Source: JBDTNQ01 sp039933635 (lineage in GTDB: Bacteria > Acidobacteriota > Vicinamibacteria > Vicinamibacterales > SCN-69-37). From it: a stretch of 8,005 bases of DNA. The notes beneath the pieces were generated by a model, which was not told the origin of the DNA, made no database searches, and saw only the letters and a list, made by a program, of their open reading frames with translations. The position numbers and the translations under genes are program-made. The stretch spans positions 1 through 8,005 of the forward strand of contig JBDTNQ010000150.1 in the NCBI GenBank assembly GCA_039933635.1. Direction: 5' to 3'. This document shows, piece by piece, positions 1-6,807 of the stretch (the stretch's first letter is position 1; each line of letters starts with the position of its first letter).

Positions 1-796
1 CGAGCGGTTCGCCGTGCGCGTGCCACGTATCCTGCTTGTGCGGGCTGCCGTAGCCTATATGCGTGCGCCCGATGATGAGGGACGGCCGATCGGCGGCGGC
101 TCGCGCCGCGGTCAGCGCCGCATCGACGGCCGCCACGTCTTGCCCGTCGATCCGCTGCACGTGCCAGCCACAGGCTTCGAAGCGGGCGCCGACGTCCTCG
201 GCAAATGTCAGGTTCGTCGTGGCGGACAGCGTGATCAGGTTCGAGTCGTAGAGGACGATCAACCGGCCGAGCTGTAGCGTGCCGGCGAGCGACACCGCTT
301 CCGATGCGACCCCTTCCATCAGATCGCCATCGCTGGCGAGCACATAGGTGTAGTGGTCGACGACGTCATACGACGGACGATTGAACGTGGCGGCGAGCCA
401 TCGCTCCGCGATCGCCATTCCGAGGCTGTTGCCGACGCCTTGCCCCAGCGGCCCGGTCGTGACTTCGACGCCAGCGGTGCAGCCGTGCTCAGGATGCCCG
501 GGCGTTCGGCTCTTCCACTGGCGGAACTGCTGCAGGTCGTCCATCGCCAGGTCGTACCCGGTAAGAAACAGGAGGCTGTAGAGCAACGCACTGGCGTGTC
601 CGGCTGAGAGCACGAACCGGTCGCGATCGGGCCAGGTTGGGTTCGTAGGATTGTGCCGCAGGTGGCGCGTCCACAAAACGTAGGCCATCGTGGCCGCGCC
701 CATCGGCATGCCGGGGTGCCCGGAGTTGGCCTGTTGAACCGTGTCGATCGCCAGCATCCGGATTGTGTTCACGCAGAGCTGGTCCAGATCCTTCAT
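1..796 (-). CDS. tkt: Transketolase, N-terminal part (runs off left edge)
   Basis: Transketolase is a cytosolic thiamine-diphosphate enzyme that moves two-carbon ketol units between sugar phosphates in the non-oxidative pentose phosphate pathway. The 265 visible residues form most of the N-terminal ThDP-binding domain of a protein usually about 650-690 residues long; the C-terminal part lies beyond the left edge. Visible motifs, in order: GHPGMPMG (26-33), the LSAGHAS segment (63-69), TTGPLGQG (113-120), the ThDP/metal-binding SDGDLMEG (155-162) followed by DSN (184-186), and the IGYGSPHK...HGEPL segment (247-265) with its conserved His261. I read the frame end to end and found no break. The ATG at 796-794 is well bounded, because an in-frame TAG lies at 808-806 and no start codon falls between. 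There is no well-spaced Shine-Dalgarno; the only GAGG touches the start codon. The PRC-barrel gene ends 77 bases upstream on the same strand, so co-transcription is possible. Confidence 0.97.
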   Translation of the reverse strand, partial: MKDLDQLCVNTIRMLAIDTVQQANSGHPGMPMGAATMAYVLWTRHLRHNPTNPTWPDRDRFVLSAGHASALLYSLLFLTGYDLAMDDLQQFRQWKSRTPGHPEHGCTAGVEVTTGPLGQGVGNSLGMAIAERWLAATFNRPSYDVVDHYTYVLASDGDLMEGVASEAVSLAGTLQLGRLIVLYDSNLITLSATTNLTFAEDVGARFEACGWHVQRIDGQDVAAVDAALTAARAAADRPSLIIGRTHIGYGSPHKQDTWHAHGEPL

Positions 797-873
797 CCTC
801 GATATCTATCCGCGGCGCCTCTTCCGGCCAGACGTAGGATCCCCCCGAACCTTCGTGGAATTCGCATTCGTTC

Positions 874-1677
874 TCATTTCACGGACACAGCTACGGCGTC
901 TCGAGCGGCCTTCGTGGTCCAGTAGTCGGGACGGCCGTGATGCTCGTAAATGCTCTGCTCTTGTTGGCGATCGAGTTGCGCCGCGGGGTCATACGAAGGA
1001 GCACTCTGAATCGCCTGGCGAGTCAGATCGACGGAGACGGTCGCATCGGACCAACTCACCGCCGTGATCCATTGCGGGGCGATGAGCACTTGGTGGCCGC
1101 CCCACCAATTGCTCGTGTCCACAATCAGGTAGCGAATCGCCCAGGTGTGTTCGTCGACGAGGAAGTCCTCGACGTGGCCAAGGTCGCCGTCGGTCGCGTG
1201 GACGTGATGTCCGATGACGGATCGACAGCTGCGCAAGTGGCAGTCTTCGGCTGTCGGCGCCGCGGCAGTTCTCCCAACCCTCAGCGTCTCTTCGATCCGG
1301 TTCTCGGCCGTGAGGCTCCCAGGGTAGCCGCCCATGCCCCATAGACCTGCGCCTCCCCAGTAGTACGGGTACGCGTAGTAGCCGAAGTATGTGGTTTCCT
1401 GCTGACGCGATACGGGTTTCTTGGTATCAATGTCAGGGCTCTTTTCGACCTGAGCCTTCGTGAGGGATACCGGCAGCAACTGGCCCAGCCAGTCTGGATG
1501 GCCGACGGCGAGCGGAGAGACCAGCACCTTCCTGCCAGACAACCAACTGCCGGTGTCGACGATTAGATAGCGAACTGCCCAGTCTTCGTCGTCGAAATAG
1601 AAATCGTCCACTTGGCCGATCACGCCGTCGGTCGCGCGTATCGCGTAGCCCCGAAGATCCTTGATGTTGCGTAACAT
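874..1677 (-). CDS. Tandem PRC-barrel domain protein
   Basis: This is a 267-residue protein with two PRC-barrel domains, the small beta-barrel fold also found in the photosynthetic reaction-centre H subunit and in RimM. Domain 1 covers about residues 5-80 and domain 2 about 150-226. Both carry the typical ATDG...G.V.DF...D...W..RYLIVDT pattern (15-42 and 161-188) followed by a G-x-x-VL-[IV]-[AS]-P strand. The two copies align without a gap at an offset of 146 residues from about 14 to 107, including an RQQE motif after each barrel (91-94 and 237-240). The linker (about 97-120) is rich in Tyr, Trp and Gly. There is no signal peptide or membrane segment, so it is probably cytoplasmic. A strong Shine-Dalgarno supports the ATG start. 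Proteins of this type are widespread, but their function is mostly unknown; many are described as stress- or envelope-associated. The specific role here cannot be read from sequence. Confidence 0.92.
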   Translation of the reverse strand: MLRNIKDLRGYAIRATDGVIGQVDDFYFDDEDWAVRYLIVDTGSWLSGRKVLVSPLAVGHPDWLGQLLPVSLTKAQVEKSPDIDTKKPVSRQQETTYFGYYAYPYYWGGAGLWGMGGYPGSLTAENRIEETLRVGRTAAAPTAEDCHLRSCRSVIGHHVHATDGDLGHVEDFLVDEHTWAIRYLIVDTSNWWGGHQVLIAPQWITAVSWSDATVSVDLTRQAIQSAPSYDPAAQLDRQQEQSIYEHHGRPDYWTTKAARDAVAVSVK

Positions 1678-1684
1678 GCGTTTT

Positions 1685-1690
1685 CCTCCT
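1685..1690 (-). promoter_or_regulatory. Shine-Dalgarno of the PRC-barrel gene
   Basis: A complete AGGAGG lies on the minus strand, seven bases upstream of the ATG at 1677. It is the strongest ribosome-binding site in the window. It fixes the start of the PRC-barrel gene and suggests high translation compared with tkt and zwf, which lack a clear site. Confidence 0.85.
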
Positions 1691-1735
1691 GGTCGACGGA
1701 GCCCGAATGGAACCTACTTGTCCGACTGCCCATTG

Positions 1736-1748
1736 ATCGTAGAACGAT
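1736..1748. promoter_or_regulatory. Dyad ATCGT-aga-ACGAT, possible operator
   Basis: A perfect 5-bp inverted repeat with a 3-base centre lies in the divergent region between the PRC-barrel and antiporter genes, 59-71 bases upstream of the PRC-barrel start. The same half-site recurs as a second dyad at 1818-1831. The position would suit a repressor or activator site for the PRC-barrel promoter. No convincing -10/-35 pair could be assigned, so the regulatory role is inference. Confidence 0.35.
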
Positions 1749-1795
1749 GACCGGAAGGACGACTGTTCGCTTATGCACATGTCCGCCATCGAGCC

Positions 1796-1806
1796 GCATG
1801 TCATGC
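1796..1806. promoter_or_regulatory. Palindrome GCATG-t-CATGC
   Basis: This perfect 11-base palindrome lies in the leader side of the antiporter gene, between the two ACGAT-type dyads. Flanking GCCG/CGGC bases extend the symmetry imperfectly, with a two-base bulge. It could be a protein-binding site or part of an mRNA hairpin, and a short palindrome may also arise by chance. Confidence 0.25.
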
Positions 1807-1810
1807 TCGG

Positions 1811-1840
1811 CTGCACTACGATGCCCATCGTTAGCTGCAG
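1811..1840. promoter_or_regulatory. Long imperfect dyad upstream of the antiporter gene
   Basis: The core ACGATG-cc-CATCGT (1818-1831) is a perfect 6-bp inverted repeat. The symmetry extends outward as CT/AG (1816-1817 with 1833-1834) and CTGCA/TGCAG (1811-1815 with 1836-1840), giving 13 paired positions with two single-base bulges on the right arm (1832 and 1835). It ends 36 bases before the antiporter start. It could be a DNA operator or, in the transcript, a stem-loop in the 5' leader. A rho-independent terminator is unlikely because no T-run follows. Confidence 0.4.
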
Positions 1841-1876
1841 TCAGGCGCACAGAGGCGCCGGGGCGGCAGGCGTGTG

Positions 1877-2950
1877 ATGTTCGCCTGGTTGCTCGTGCTT
1901 GTGCCGGCATCGTGGGCGCTCGCCAACGCCACCGGTCAACAGTCGCTGTGGACGTTCGGGATGGCCACGGCCGCCATCGTCCCACTGGCCGAATGGATTC
2001 GGCGAGCGACGGAGCAACTGGCGAGGCGATCGGGTCCGGCGATCGGCGGCCTGTTGACCGTGTCCTTCGGAAACACGGCCGAGTTCGTCATCATGTTGTT
2101 TATCCTCACATCGGGTCACACCGACGTGGTGAAGGGCCAAATCACAGGCTCGATCATCGGCAACAGCCTGCTCGGCCTCGGCCTCGCGGTCATCGCGGGA
2201 AGCGTCGGCCGGGCAAAGCAGCAGTTCAGCCGGGCGCGGACGGGGCAGCTCTCCAGCCTTCTCGTGCTGTCGATGATTGCGCTTCTGATTCCGGCGCTGT
2301 TCGACCTCTCAGTCAGCATGACGCACGGGGTCGACGCGCCCTTGCGCGACGAACACTTGAGCCTCGGTGTCTCGTGTGTCCTGATCGTCGTCTACCTCGC
2401 GAATCTTGTATACACCTTGGTTACCCATCGGGACGTGTTCGCGTTCACTCACGATGGAGACGACCGGCTCCCGCCATCGGAGACGCGCCGCTGGCCGCTA
2501 TGGCAGGCACTCGCGATCCTCGGCGCGGCGACCATCGCGGCGACTGTGGAGGCGCACTTCGTTTCGATCGGCCTCGACGCCACCGCGGCGACAATCGGGC
2601 TGTCCCCATTCTTTCTCGGGGTGATACTCCTGGCGGTCGTCGGCAATGCCGCCGAGTTGGTGGCAGGGGTCTACTTTGCCAGGCGCGGTCGGATGGGGCT
2701 GGCCATCAGCATCACCGTCGGATCAACGATCCAGGTCGCGCTCCTCGTGGCGCCTCTGCTCGTTCTCGTGTCCGCCTTTACCGGACACCCGATGGATCTC
2801 GTATTTTCGAGTCCGCTCGAGCTCGTCGCTATTGCGGCGGTGGTGTTTGCGGTGAACGCGGTCACGCACGACGGAGAGACGAACTGGTTCGAGGGCGTCC
2901 TGCTGGTGTCGATCTACGTGCTCTTGGGACTGGCGTTCTACTTCGTCTAG
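1877..2950 (+). CDS. cax: CAX-type calcium/cation:proton antiporter
   Basis: This is an inner-membrane exchanger of the CaCA superfamily, CAX branch, about 357 residues long, which would export Ca2+ or a similar cation in exchange for protons. It is hydrophobic throughout, with about eleven predicted membrane segments (roughly 3-17, 27-42, 55-79, 89-110, 126-146, 163-184, 209-231, 241-266, 274-299, 311-330 and 338-357). Both hallmark alpha-repeats are present: GNTAE (65-69) in the first half and GNAAE (256-260) in the second, with the acidic residues that bind the cation. A hydrophilic loop of about 25 residues, with Asp, Arg and His, separates the halves near residues 185-208. ATG 1877 is preferred because AGG at 1868-1870 is six bases upstream; GTG 1874 is in frame immediately before it. 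An in-frame TAG at 1832-1834 closes the frame upstream. ChaA-like function and Ca2+ specificity are family-based inference; K+ or Na+ exchange is possible. Confidence 0.92.
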   Translation: MFAWLLVLVPASWALANATGQQSLWTFGMATAAIVPLAEWIRRATEQLARRSGPAIGGLLTVSFGNTAEFVIMLFILTSGHTDVVKGQITGSIIGNSLLGLGLAVIAGSVGRAKQQFSRARTGQLSSLLVLSMIALLIPALFDLSVSMTHGVDAPLRDEHLSLGVSCVLIVVYLANLVYTLVTHRDVFAFTHDGDDRLPPSETRRWPLWQALAILGAATIAATVEAHFVSIGLDATAATIGLSPFFLGVILLAVVGNAAELVAGVYFARRGRMGLAISITVGSTIQVALLVAPLLVLVSAFTGHPMDLVFSSPLELVAIAAVVFAVNAVTHDGETNWFEGVLLVSIYVLLGLAFYFV

Positions 2951-3014
2951 AGGCGCCGCACGGTCCAGTGGGCGGACACGATCGACCGCTGTGCAAAAGG
3001 AGACGGACACCTTT

Positions 3015-3055
3015 CACGCGACGCTTGATCATAGATGGTAGCCTGACGTCGCGTG
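3015..3055. repeat. Perfect 9-bp inverted repeat upstream of gnd
   Basis: CACGCGACG (3015-3023) and CGTCGCGTG (3047-3055) are exact reverse complements separated by 23 bases. The repeat sits in the 192-base gap between the antiporter stop and gnd, 88 bases before the gnd start. It could form a GC-rich stem with a large loop, or be two half-sites of an operator. No T-run follows, so it does not look like a classical intrinsic terminator. The rest of the gap shows no gene or clear promoter. Confidence 0.45.
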
Positions 3056-3132
3056 TTCCGTAGGCATCTCACCGTTTGGGTTCTGGTTTGACGAATCCGA
3101 TGACGGCTGTGCTTGACCCGCCCGTCGTAATT

Positions 3133-3136
3133 GGAG
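3133..3136 (+). promoter_or_regulatory. Shine-Dalgarno of gnd
   Basis: GGAG lies six bases upstream of ATG 3143. It overlaps the possible upstream TTG start at 3131, and so argues for ATG 3143 as the true start. Confidence 0.7.
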
Positions 3137-3142
3137 CATCAG

Positions 3143-4162
3143 ATGCAAATCGGAATGATTGGCCTCGGACGGATGGGCGGCAGCATGGTCGGCCGGCTCG
3201 TTCAGGGGGGGCACACATGTGTCGTGTTCGATTCACAGCCCGACAACGTGACGAAGTCGATGCAGGACGGTGCCACGGGATCAAGTTCCCTTGACGACCT
3301 CATCAAGAAGCTCGACACACCGCGTGCGATCTGGCTGATGGTCCCCGCCGCCGTGGTCGATCCGGTGTTGAAGGAATTGTCGCCGCACCTGCAATTAGGC
3401 GACACCGTCATCGACGGCGGAAACTCACACTACGTCGACGACATTCGGCGCGCCACGGCATTCGACGCGCGTGGGATTCACTACCTCGACGCGGGCGTGA
3501 GCGGCGGCGTCTGGGGAACGGAGCGGGGATACTGCCTGATGATCGGCGGCAACGATGCGGCGGTCGCCTATCTCGATCCGATCTTCAAGACGCTCGCACC
3601 TGGTATAGGCACCGCGGCCCGCACGCCGGGAGGCGAGGCGAGGCACACCACCGCCGAGGAAGGGTACCTGCACTGTGGTCCCGCGGGCGCTGGACACTTT
3701 GTAAAAATGGTCCACAACGGCATTGAGTACGCGCTCATGGCGGCGTACGCGGAAGGGTTCAATATCCTGGCGCACGCCAACACGGGCGCGCATCCGCCAC
3801 CGGTGAGTGCCGAAACCACGCCGCTCCGTCATCCCAACCTCTATCGATACGACATCGCCTTGCCCGATGTCGCCGAGGTCTGGCGGCGCGGAAGCGTCAT
3901 CGGCTCCTGGCTGCTCGATCTCACGGCGCGCGCGCTCACCGAGCATCCGGACTTGAAGCAGTTCTCCGGACGCGTCTCCGATTCCGGCGAAGGCCGCTGG
4001 ACGGCGAACGCCGCAATCGACACGTCGACTCCGGCGCCAGTCCTGACCGCGGCGCTGTTCCAGCGGTTCAGCTCCCGTGGCGAGGACGACCTGTCGGATC
4101 GCCTGCAGTCGGCGATGCGCTTTCAGTTTGGCGGACATCTCGAGCGGCCGGCGAAGGAGTAG
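3143..4162 (+). CDS. gnd: 6-phosphogluconate dehydrogenase (decarboxylating), short GndA-type
   Basis: This cytosolic enzyme oxidises and decarboxylates 6-phosphogluconate to ribulose-5-phosphate. The protein has 339 residues, like the short bacterial form and unlike the roughly 470-residue E. coli type. It has a Rossmann motif GLGRMG (7-12), DGGNS (91-95), the substrate-binding DAGVSGGVWG (116-125), and the catalytic segment HFVKMVHNGIEY (185-196) with the expected Lys188, Asn192 and Glu195. The C-terminal helical domain includes GRVSDSGEGRW (276-286). An Asp (FDSQP, Asp30) ends the second beta strand, where NADP-dependent long forms have Asn-Arg-Thr, so NAD preference is plausible. ATG 3143 starts directly at the Rossmann fold, as family members do, and has a GGAG six bases upstream. 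A TTG at 3131 would add four residues and is less likely. The gene converges on zwf, the enzyme two steps earlier in the pathway. Confidence 0.96.
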   Translation: MQIGMIGLGRMGGSMVGRLVQGGHTCVVFDSQPDNVTKSMQDGATGSSSLDDLIKKLDTPRAIWLMVPAAVVDPVLKELSPHLQLGDTVIDGGNSHYVDDIRRATAFDARGIHYLDAGVSGGVWGTERGYCLMIGGNDAAVAYLDPIFKTLAPGIGTAARTPGGEARHTTAEEGYLHCGPAGAGHFVKMVHNGIEYALMAAYAEGFNILAHANTGAHPPPVSAETTPLRHPNLYRYDIALPDVAEVWRRGSVIGSWLLDLTARALTEHPDLKQFSGRVSDSGEGRWTANAAIDTSTPAPVLTAALFQRFSSRGEDDLSDRLQSAMRFQFGGHLERPAKE

Positions 4163-4187
4163 ACCGTTCGGCAACCGCTGCCGCGGT
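4163..4187. terminator. GC-rich hairpin between convergent gnd and zwf
   Basis: The 27-base gap between the two stop codons is almost entirely a stem-loop. ACCG (4163-4166) pairs with CGGT (4184-4187), and CGGCA (4169-4173) pairs with TGCCG (4179-4183), with a TT bulge and a five-base loop. It begins immediately after the gnd stop codon. A bidirectional terminator or transcript-end stabiliser would fit the convergent arrangement. There is no T-run on either strand, so the intrinsic terminator call is weak. Confidence 0.4.
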
Positions 4188-4189
4188 CA

Positions 4190-5584
4190 TTAGGATGTGG
4201 AGTCCGGCACCGGGTTATGCCAGCCGCCGTCTGCGGCGATGAGCGCGTCCGCCTCCGTCGGTCCCCAACTCCCGCGCCTATAGGGGCGCACCCGATGATG
4301 CCTCGTGAGGACGTGATCGACCGCCGCCCAGGCGGCCTCGACGGCATCCTCACGAGTGAAGAGCGCGCCATCGCCAGCCATGGCGTCGGTCAAGAGCCGC
4401 TCGTACGGCGCTTCCTCACGCGGCTGCTCCTCGAACAGATACAGTTCTTGCTGCGTGCCCACAAATTCCTTCCCGGCGCGCTTGACGCGCGCGGCGAGAG
4501 CGACCGCCGAACTCGGGGAGATCCGGAAGCGCAGATAGTTGGCCCGACCCTTGGCCGGCGCCGAATCGGCGAACAGCCGTTGCGGCGCCGGCTTCAACTG
4601 CACCAGGACCTCGGTCGCCGTGTCGGCGAGATATTTTCCGGAGCGCAGATACCACGGCACGCCCGCCCAGCGCCACGAGTCGATGAACAGCCGTAGGGCG
4701 CAGAACGTCTCGACGTCGGACCGTTTCGCCACGCTCGGCTCCTTCCGGTAGCCGGCGTACTGGCCGCGCACGACGTCGTCCGGCGTGAGCGGCCGCATGG
4801 CCTGAAAGACCTTCGCCTTCTCGGTGTGCACGGCCCCAAACTCCCGGCCGGACGGCGGCTCCATGGCTAGGAGCGCGACGATCTGGAACAGGTGGTTCTG
4901 GATCACATCGCGGAGACAGCCGGCGGTCTCGTAGAACGCGCCGCGCGTCCCCACGCCGAAGTCTTCCGAGAGCGTGATCTGCACACTGGACACGTAGTGG
5001 CGATTCCAGATCGGCTCCAGAAACGCGTTGGCGAATCGGAAATAGAGGATGTTCATGATCGCCTCTTTCCCGAGAAAGTGGTCGATCCGGAAGATCGAGT
5101 CCTCCGGAAAGACCGCCCGCGCGACGTGGTTCAGCGCCCGCGCCGATGCGAGATCACGGCCGAACGGCTTTTCGACGATCACGCGGGCACGTTCGGTCAG
5201 GTGCGCTGCACCGAGCCCGCGGATCACCGTCTCGAAAAGCGAAGGCGGAATGGCCAGGTAGTGGGCGGGGCGCGCGCTGCTGCCCAACGCGTTCTTGATG
5301 GCCGTGAACGTGCTCGGGTCGCGATAGTCCCCACTGACGTAGGTGAGCGAGGACAGCAGATGGTGCAGGGCGCGCTGGTTATTCGCGCTGCCCGATCGCC
5401 GGATGCTGTCCGTCACGCGCGTGCGCAGCCGTGCCAGACTCCATGTCGGTGACGCGACGCCGATGACCGGGACGTTGAGCGTCCGTCGCTTCGCCATCGC
5501 ATAGAGCGCCGGGAAGATCATCTTGTGCGCGAGATCGCCCGTGACGCCGAAGAGCACCAGCGTGTCCGACCGAGGGGCAGCCAT
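4190..5584 (-). CDS. zwf: Glucose-6-phosphate 1-dehydrogenase
   Basis: This cytosolic enzyme oxidises glucose-6-phosphate to 6-phosphogluconolactone, the entry step of the oxidative pentose phosphate pathway. The protein has 464 residues, near the usual 460-510. It has the dinucleotide motif GVTGDLA (13-19), VEKPFG (137-142), the active-site signature RIDHFLGKE (166-174) with Asp168 and His169, and RDVIQNHLFQI (225-235) with the catalytic-base candidate His231. The segment after the second Rossmann strand reads GVASPTW (42-48), with Ser45 where most relatives have Arg or Lys. ATG 5584 is chosen because the protein then begins, as in relatives, a few residues before the Rossmann strand. A GTG at 5632 would add 16 residues with no family counterpart, and neither start has a clear Shine-Dalgarno. 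An in-frame TGA lies just upstream of that GTG. The gene is divergent from tal and convergent with gnd. Confidence 0.95.
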   Translation of the reverse strand: MAAPRSDTLVLFGVTGDLAHKMIFPALYAMAKRRTLNVPVIGVASPTWSLARLRTRVTDSIRRSGSANNQRALHHLLSSLTYVSGDYRDPSTFTAIKNALGSSARPAHYLAIPPSLFETVIRGLGAAHLTERARVIVEKPFGRDLASARALNHVARAVFPEDSIFRIDHFLGKEAIMNILYFRFANAFLEPIWNRHYVSSVQITLSEDFGVGTRGAFYETAGCLRDVIQNHLFQIVALLAMEPPSGREFGAVHTEKAKVFQAMRPLTPDDVVRGQYAGYRKEPSVAKRSDVETFCALRLFIDSWRWAGVPWYLRSGKYLADTATEVLVQLKPAPQRLFADSAPAKGRANYLRFRISPSSAVALAARVKRAGKEFVGTQQELYLFEEQPREEAPYERLLTDAMAGDGALFTREDAVEAAWAAVDHVLTRHHRVRPYRRGSWGPTEADALIAADGGWHNPVPDSTS

Positions 5585-5650
5585 CAGGAATCGTAGAACC
5601 CGGTCATGAGCACGGTCTGTCCATTTCTGCACAGCCGCCGGGTGAGTCGG

Positions 5651-5675
5651 TTGTCATGCTAAAGAGCTTGGACAA
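5651..5675. promoter_or_regulatory. Dyad in the zwf-tal divergent region
   Basis: TTGTC (5651-5655) pairs with GACAA (5671-5675) and GCT (5658-5660) with AGC (5665-5667), leaving an AAAG loop and a small interior loop. It lies in the short region separating the divergent zwf and tal starts and ends just before the tal ribosome-binding site. It could be an operator shared by both genes, or a leader hairpin of tal. TTGTCA resembles a -35 element, but no matching -10 lies at the right distance. Confidence 0.3.
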
Positions 5676-5677
5676 GT

Positions 5678-5681
5678 GAGG
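5678..5681 (+). promoter_or_regulatory. Shine-Dalgarno of tal
   Basis: GAGG lies five bases upstream of ATG 5687 and supports that start. Confidence 0.7.
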
Positions 5682-5686
5682 ATGAT

Positions 5687-6807
5687 ATGGCGACAGAAAC
5701 AGCAGCGAGTGCCACCACCAGACTTCACGCCCTCGGACAGAGCCTGTGGCTCGACAACATTACGCGTGGGCTGCTTACCAGCGGAACGCTCCAGCGGTAC
5801 ATCGACGAGTGGTCCGTGACCGGACTGACCTCGAATCCGACGATCTTTGATCACGCGATCGAAAACGCGCATTTCTACGATCTCGCCATTCGGCAGAAAA
5901 GCAGCAAAGGCACGACCGGCGAGCAGCTGTTCTTCGAGCTCGCGATCGAAGATCTCCGTCAGGCCGCGGCGCTGTTCCGGACGGTCCACGACGCGACGCA
6001 GGGTCTGGACGGATGGGTATCGCTCGAAGTGTCGCCGCTGCTGGCCAACGATACGGCCGCCACGATCAAACAAGCCGCCGAGCTTCATGCTCAGGCGGAC
6101 CTGACCAATCTCCTGATGAAGATTCCCGGCACGCCTGAAGGCACTTCGGCTATCGAAGCGTCGATCGCGGCGGGCGTGCCCGTGAACGTCACGTTGCTGT
6201 TCTCCCGCGAGCAGTATCTGGCGGCGGCGGACGCCTACATGCGCGGGATCGAGCGACGCGTCACCGCCGGCCTCGATCCGAAGGTCGGCTCAGTCGCGTC
6301 GATGTTCATCAGCCGCTGGGACAAGGCTGTGATGGCCACGGCACCGTCCGAGCTCCGGAATAGGCTGGGGATCGCCATCGCGAAACGCACGTACGCCGCC
6401 TATCGCGAGTTGCTCGCCTCGGCGCGATGGCAGGCGCTCTCGAAGGCGGGGGCCCAACCGCAGCGCCTCCTGTGGGCGAGCACCAGCACGAAAGACCCCA
6501 GCGCCTCCGATGTGCTGTACATCGAGGCGCTCGCCGCGCCGGACACCATCAACACCATCCCCGAGGAGACGCTGCGTGCCTTCGCCGATCACGGTCATGT
6601 CACACAGACGATGCCGGCGGACGGCGGCGATGCGGAAGACGTGCTCGGTCAGTTCACCAAGGCCGGCGTCGACGTGGCGGCGCTGGGTGGCCAGCTCCAG
6701 CGCGAAGGCGCCCTGTCGTTTGACGACTCGTGGAACAAGCTGCTCCGGAGTCTGGCGTCCAAGAACAGCCCTCCCGCAGACGCAAGCCGATCCGCGAAGG
6801 CGCCATC

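Noticed and set aside
1709..1714. GGAACC resembling the -35 element of an ECF-sigma promoter
   Set aside because: No matching -10 element (CGTC or TCTA type) occurs at the usual 16-17 base spacing, and it points away from the nearby PRC-barrel gene.
2991..3041. Possible tiny ORF and a strong AAAAGGAG Shine-Dalgarno-like sequence after the antiporter gene
   Set aside because: The AAAAGGAG at 2995-3002 has no start codon 5-10 bases downstream. The GTG frame at 2991 gives only 16 residues and overlaps the site instead of following it.
1747..3063. Long 438-codon plus-strand open frame overlapping the antiporter gene
   Set aside because: It is in a different frame from the antiporter, which has both GNxxE motifs and membrane segments. 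The overlapping product is Arg/Gly/His-rich with no recognisable domain, as expected of a shadow frame in GC-rich DNA.
3088..3093. TTGACG as a possible -35 box for gnd
   Set aside because: The sequence 16-18 bases downstream (around 3111) has no resemblance to a -10 box, so a sigma-70 promoter cannot be supported.
3425..4174. 249-codon minus-strand open frame antisense to gnd
   Set aside because: It lies opposite an intact, motif-complete gnd, has Arg-rich low-information composition, and shows no domain. GC-rich codon structure explains it.
4892..5452. 186-codon plus-strand open frame antisense to zwf
   Set aside because: It is opposite the conserved core of zwf, including RIDHFLGKE, and has shadow-frame composition and no recognisable motif.
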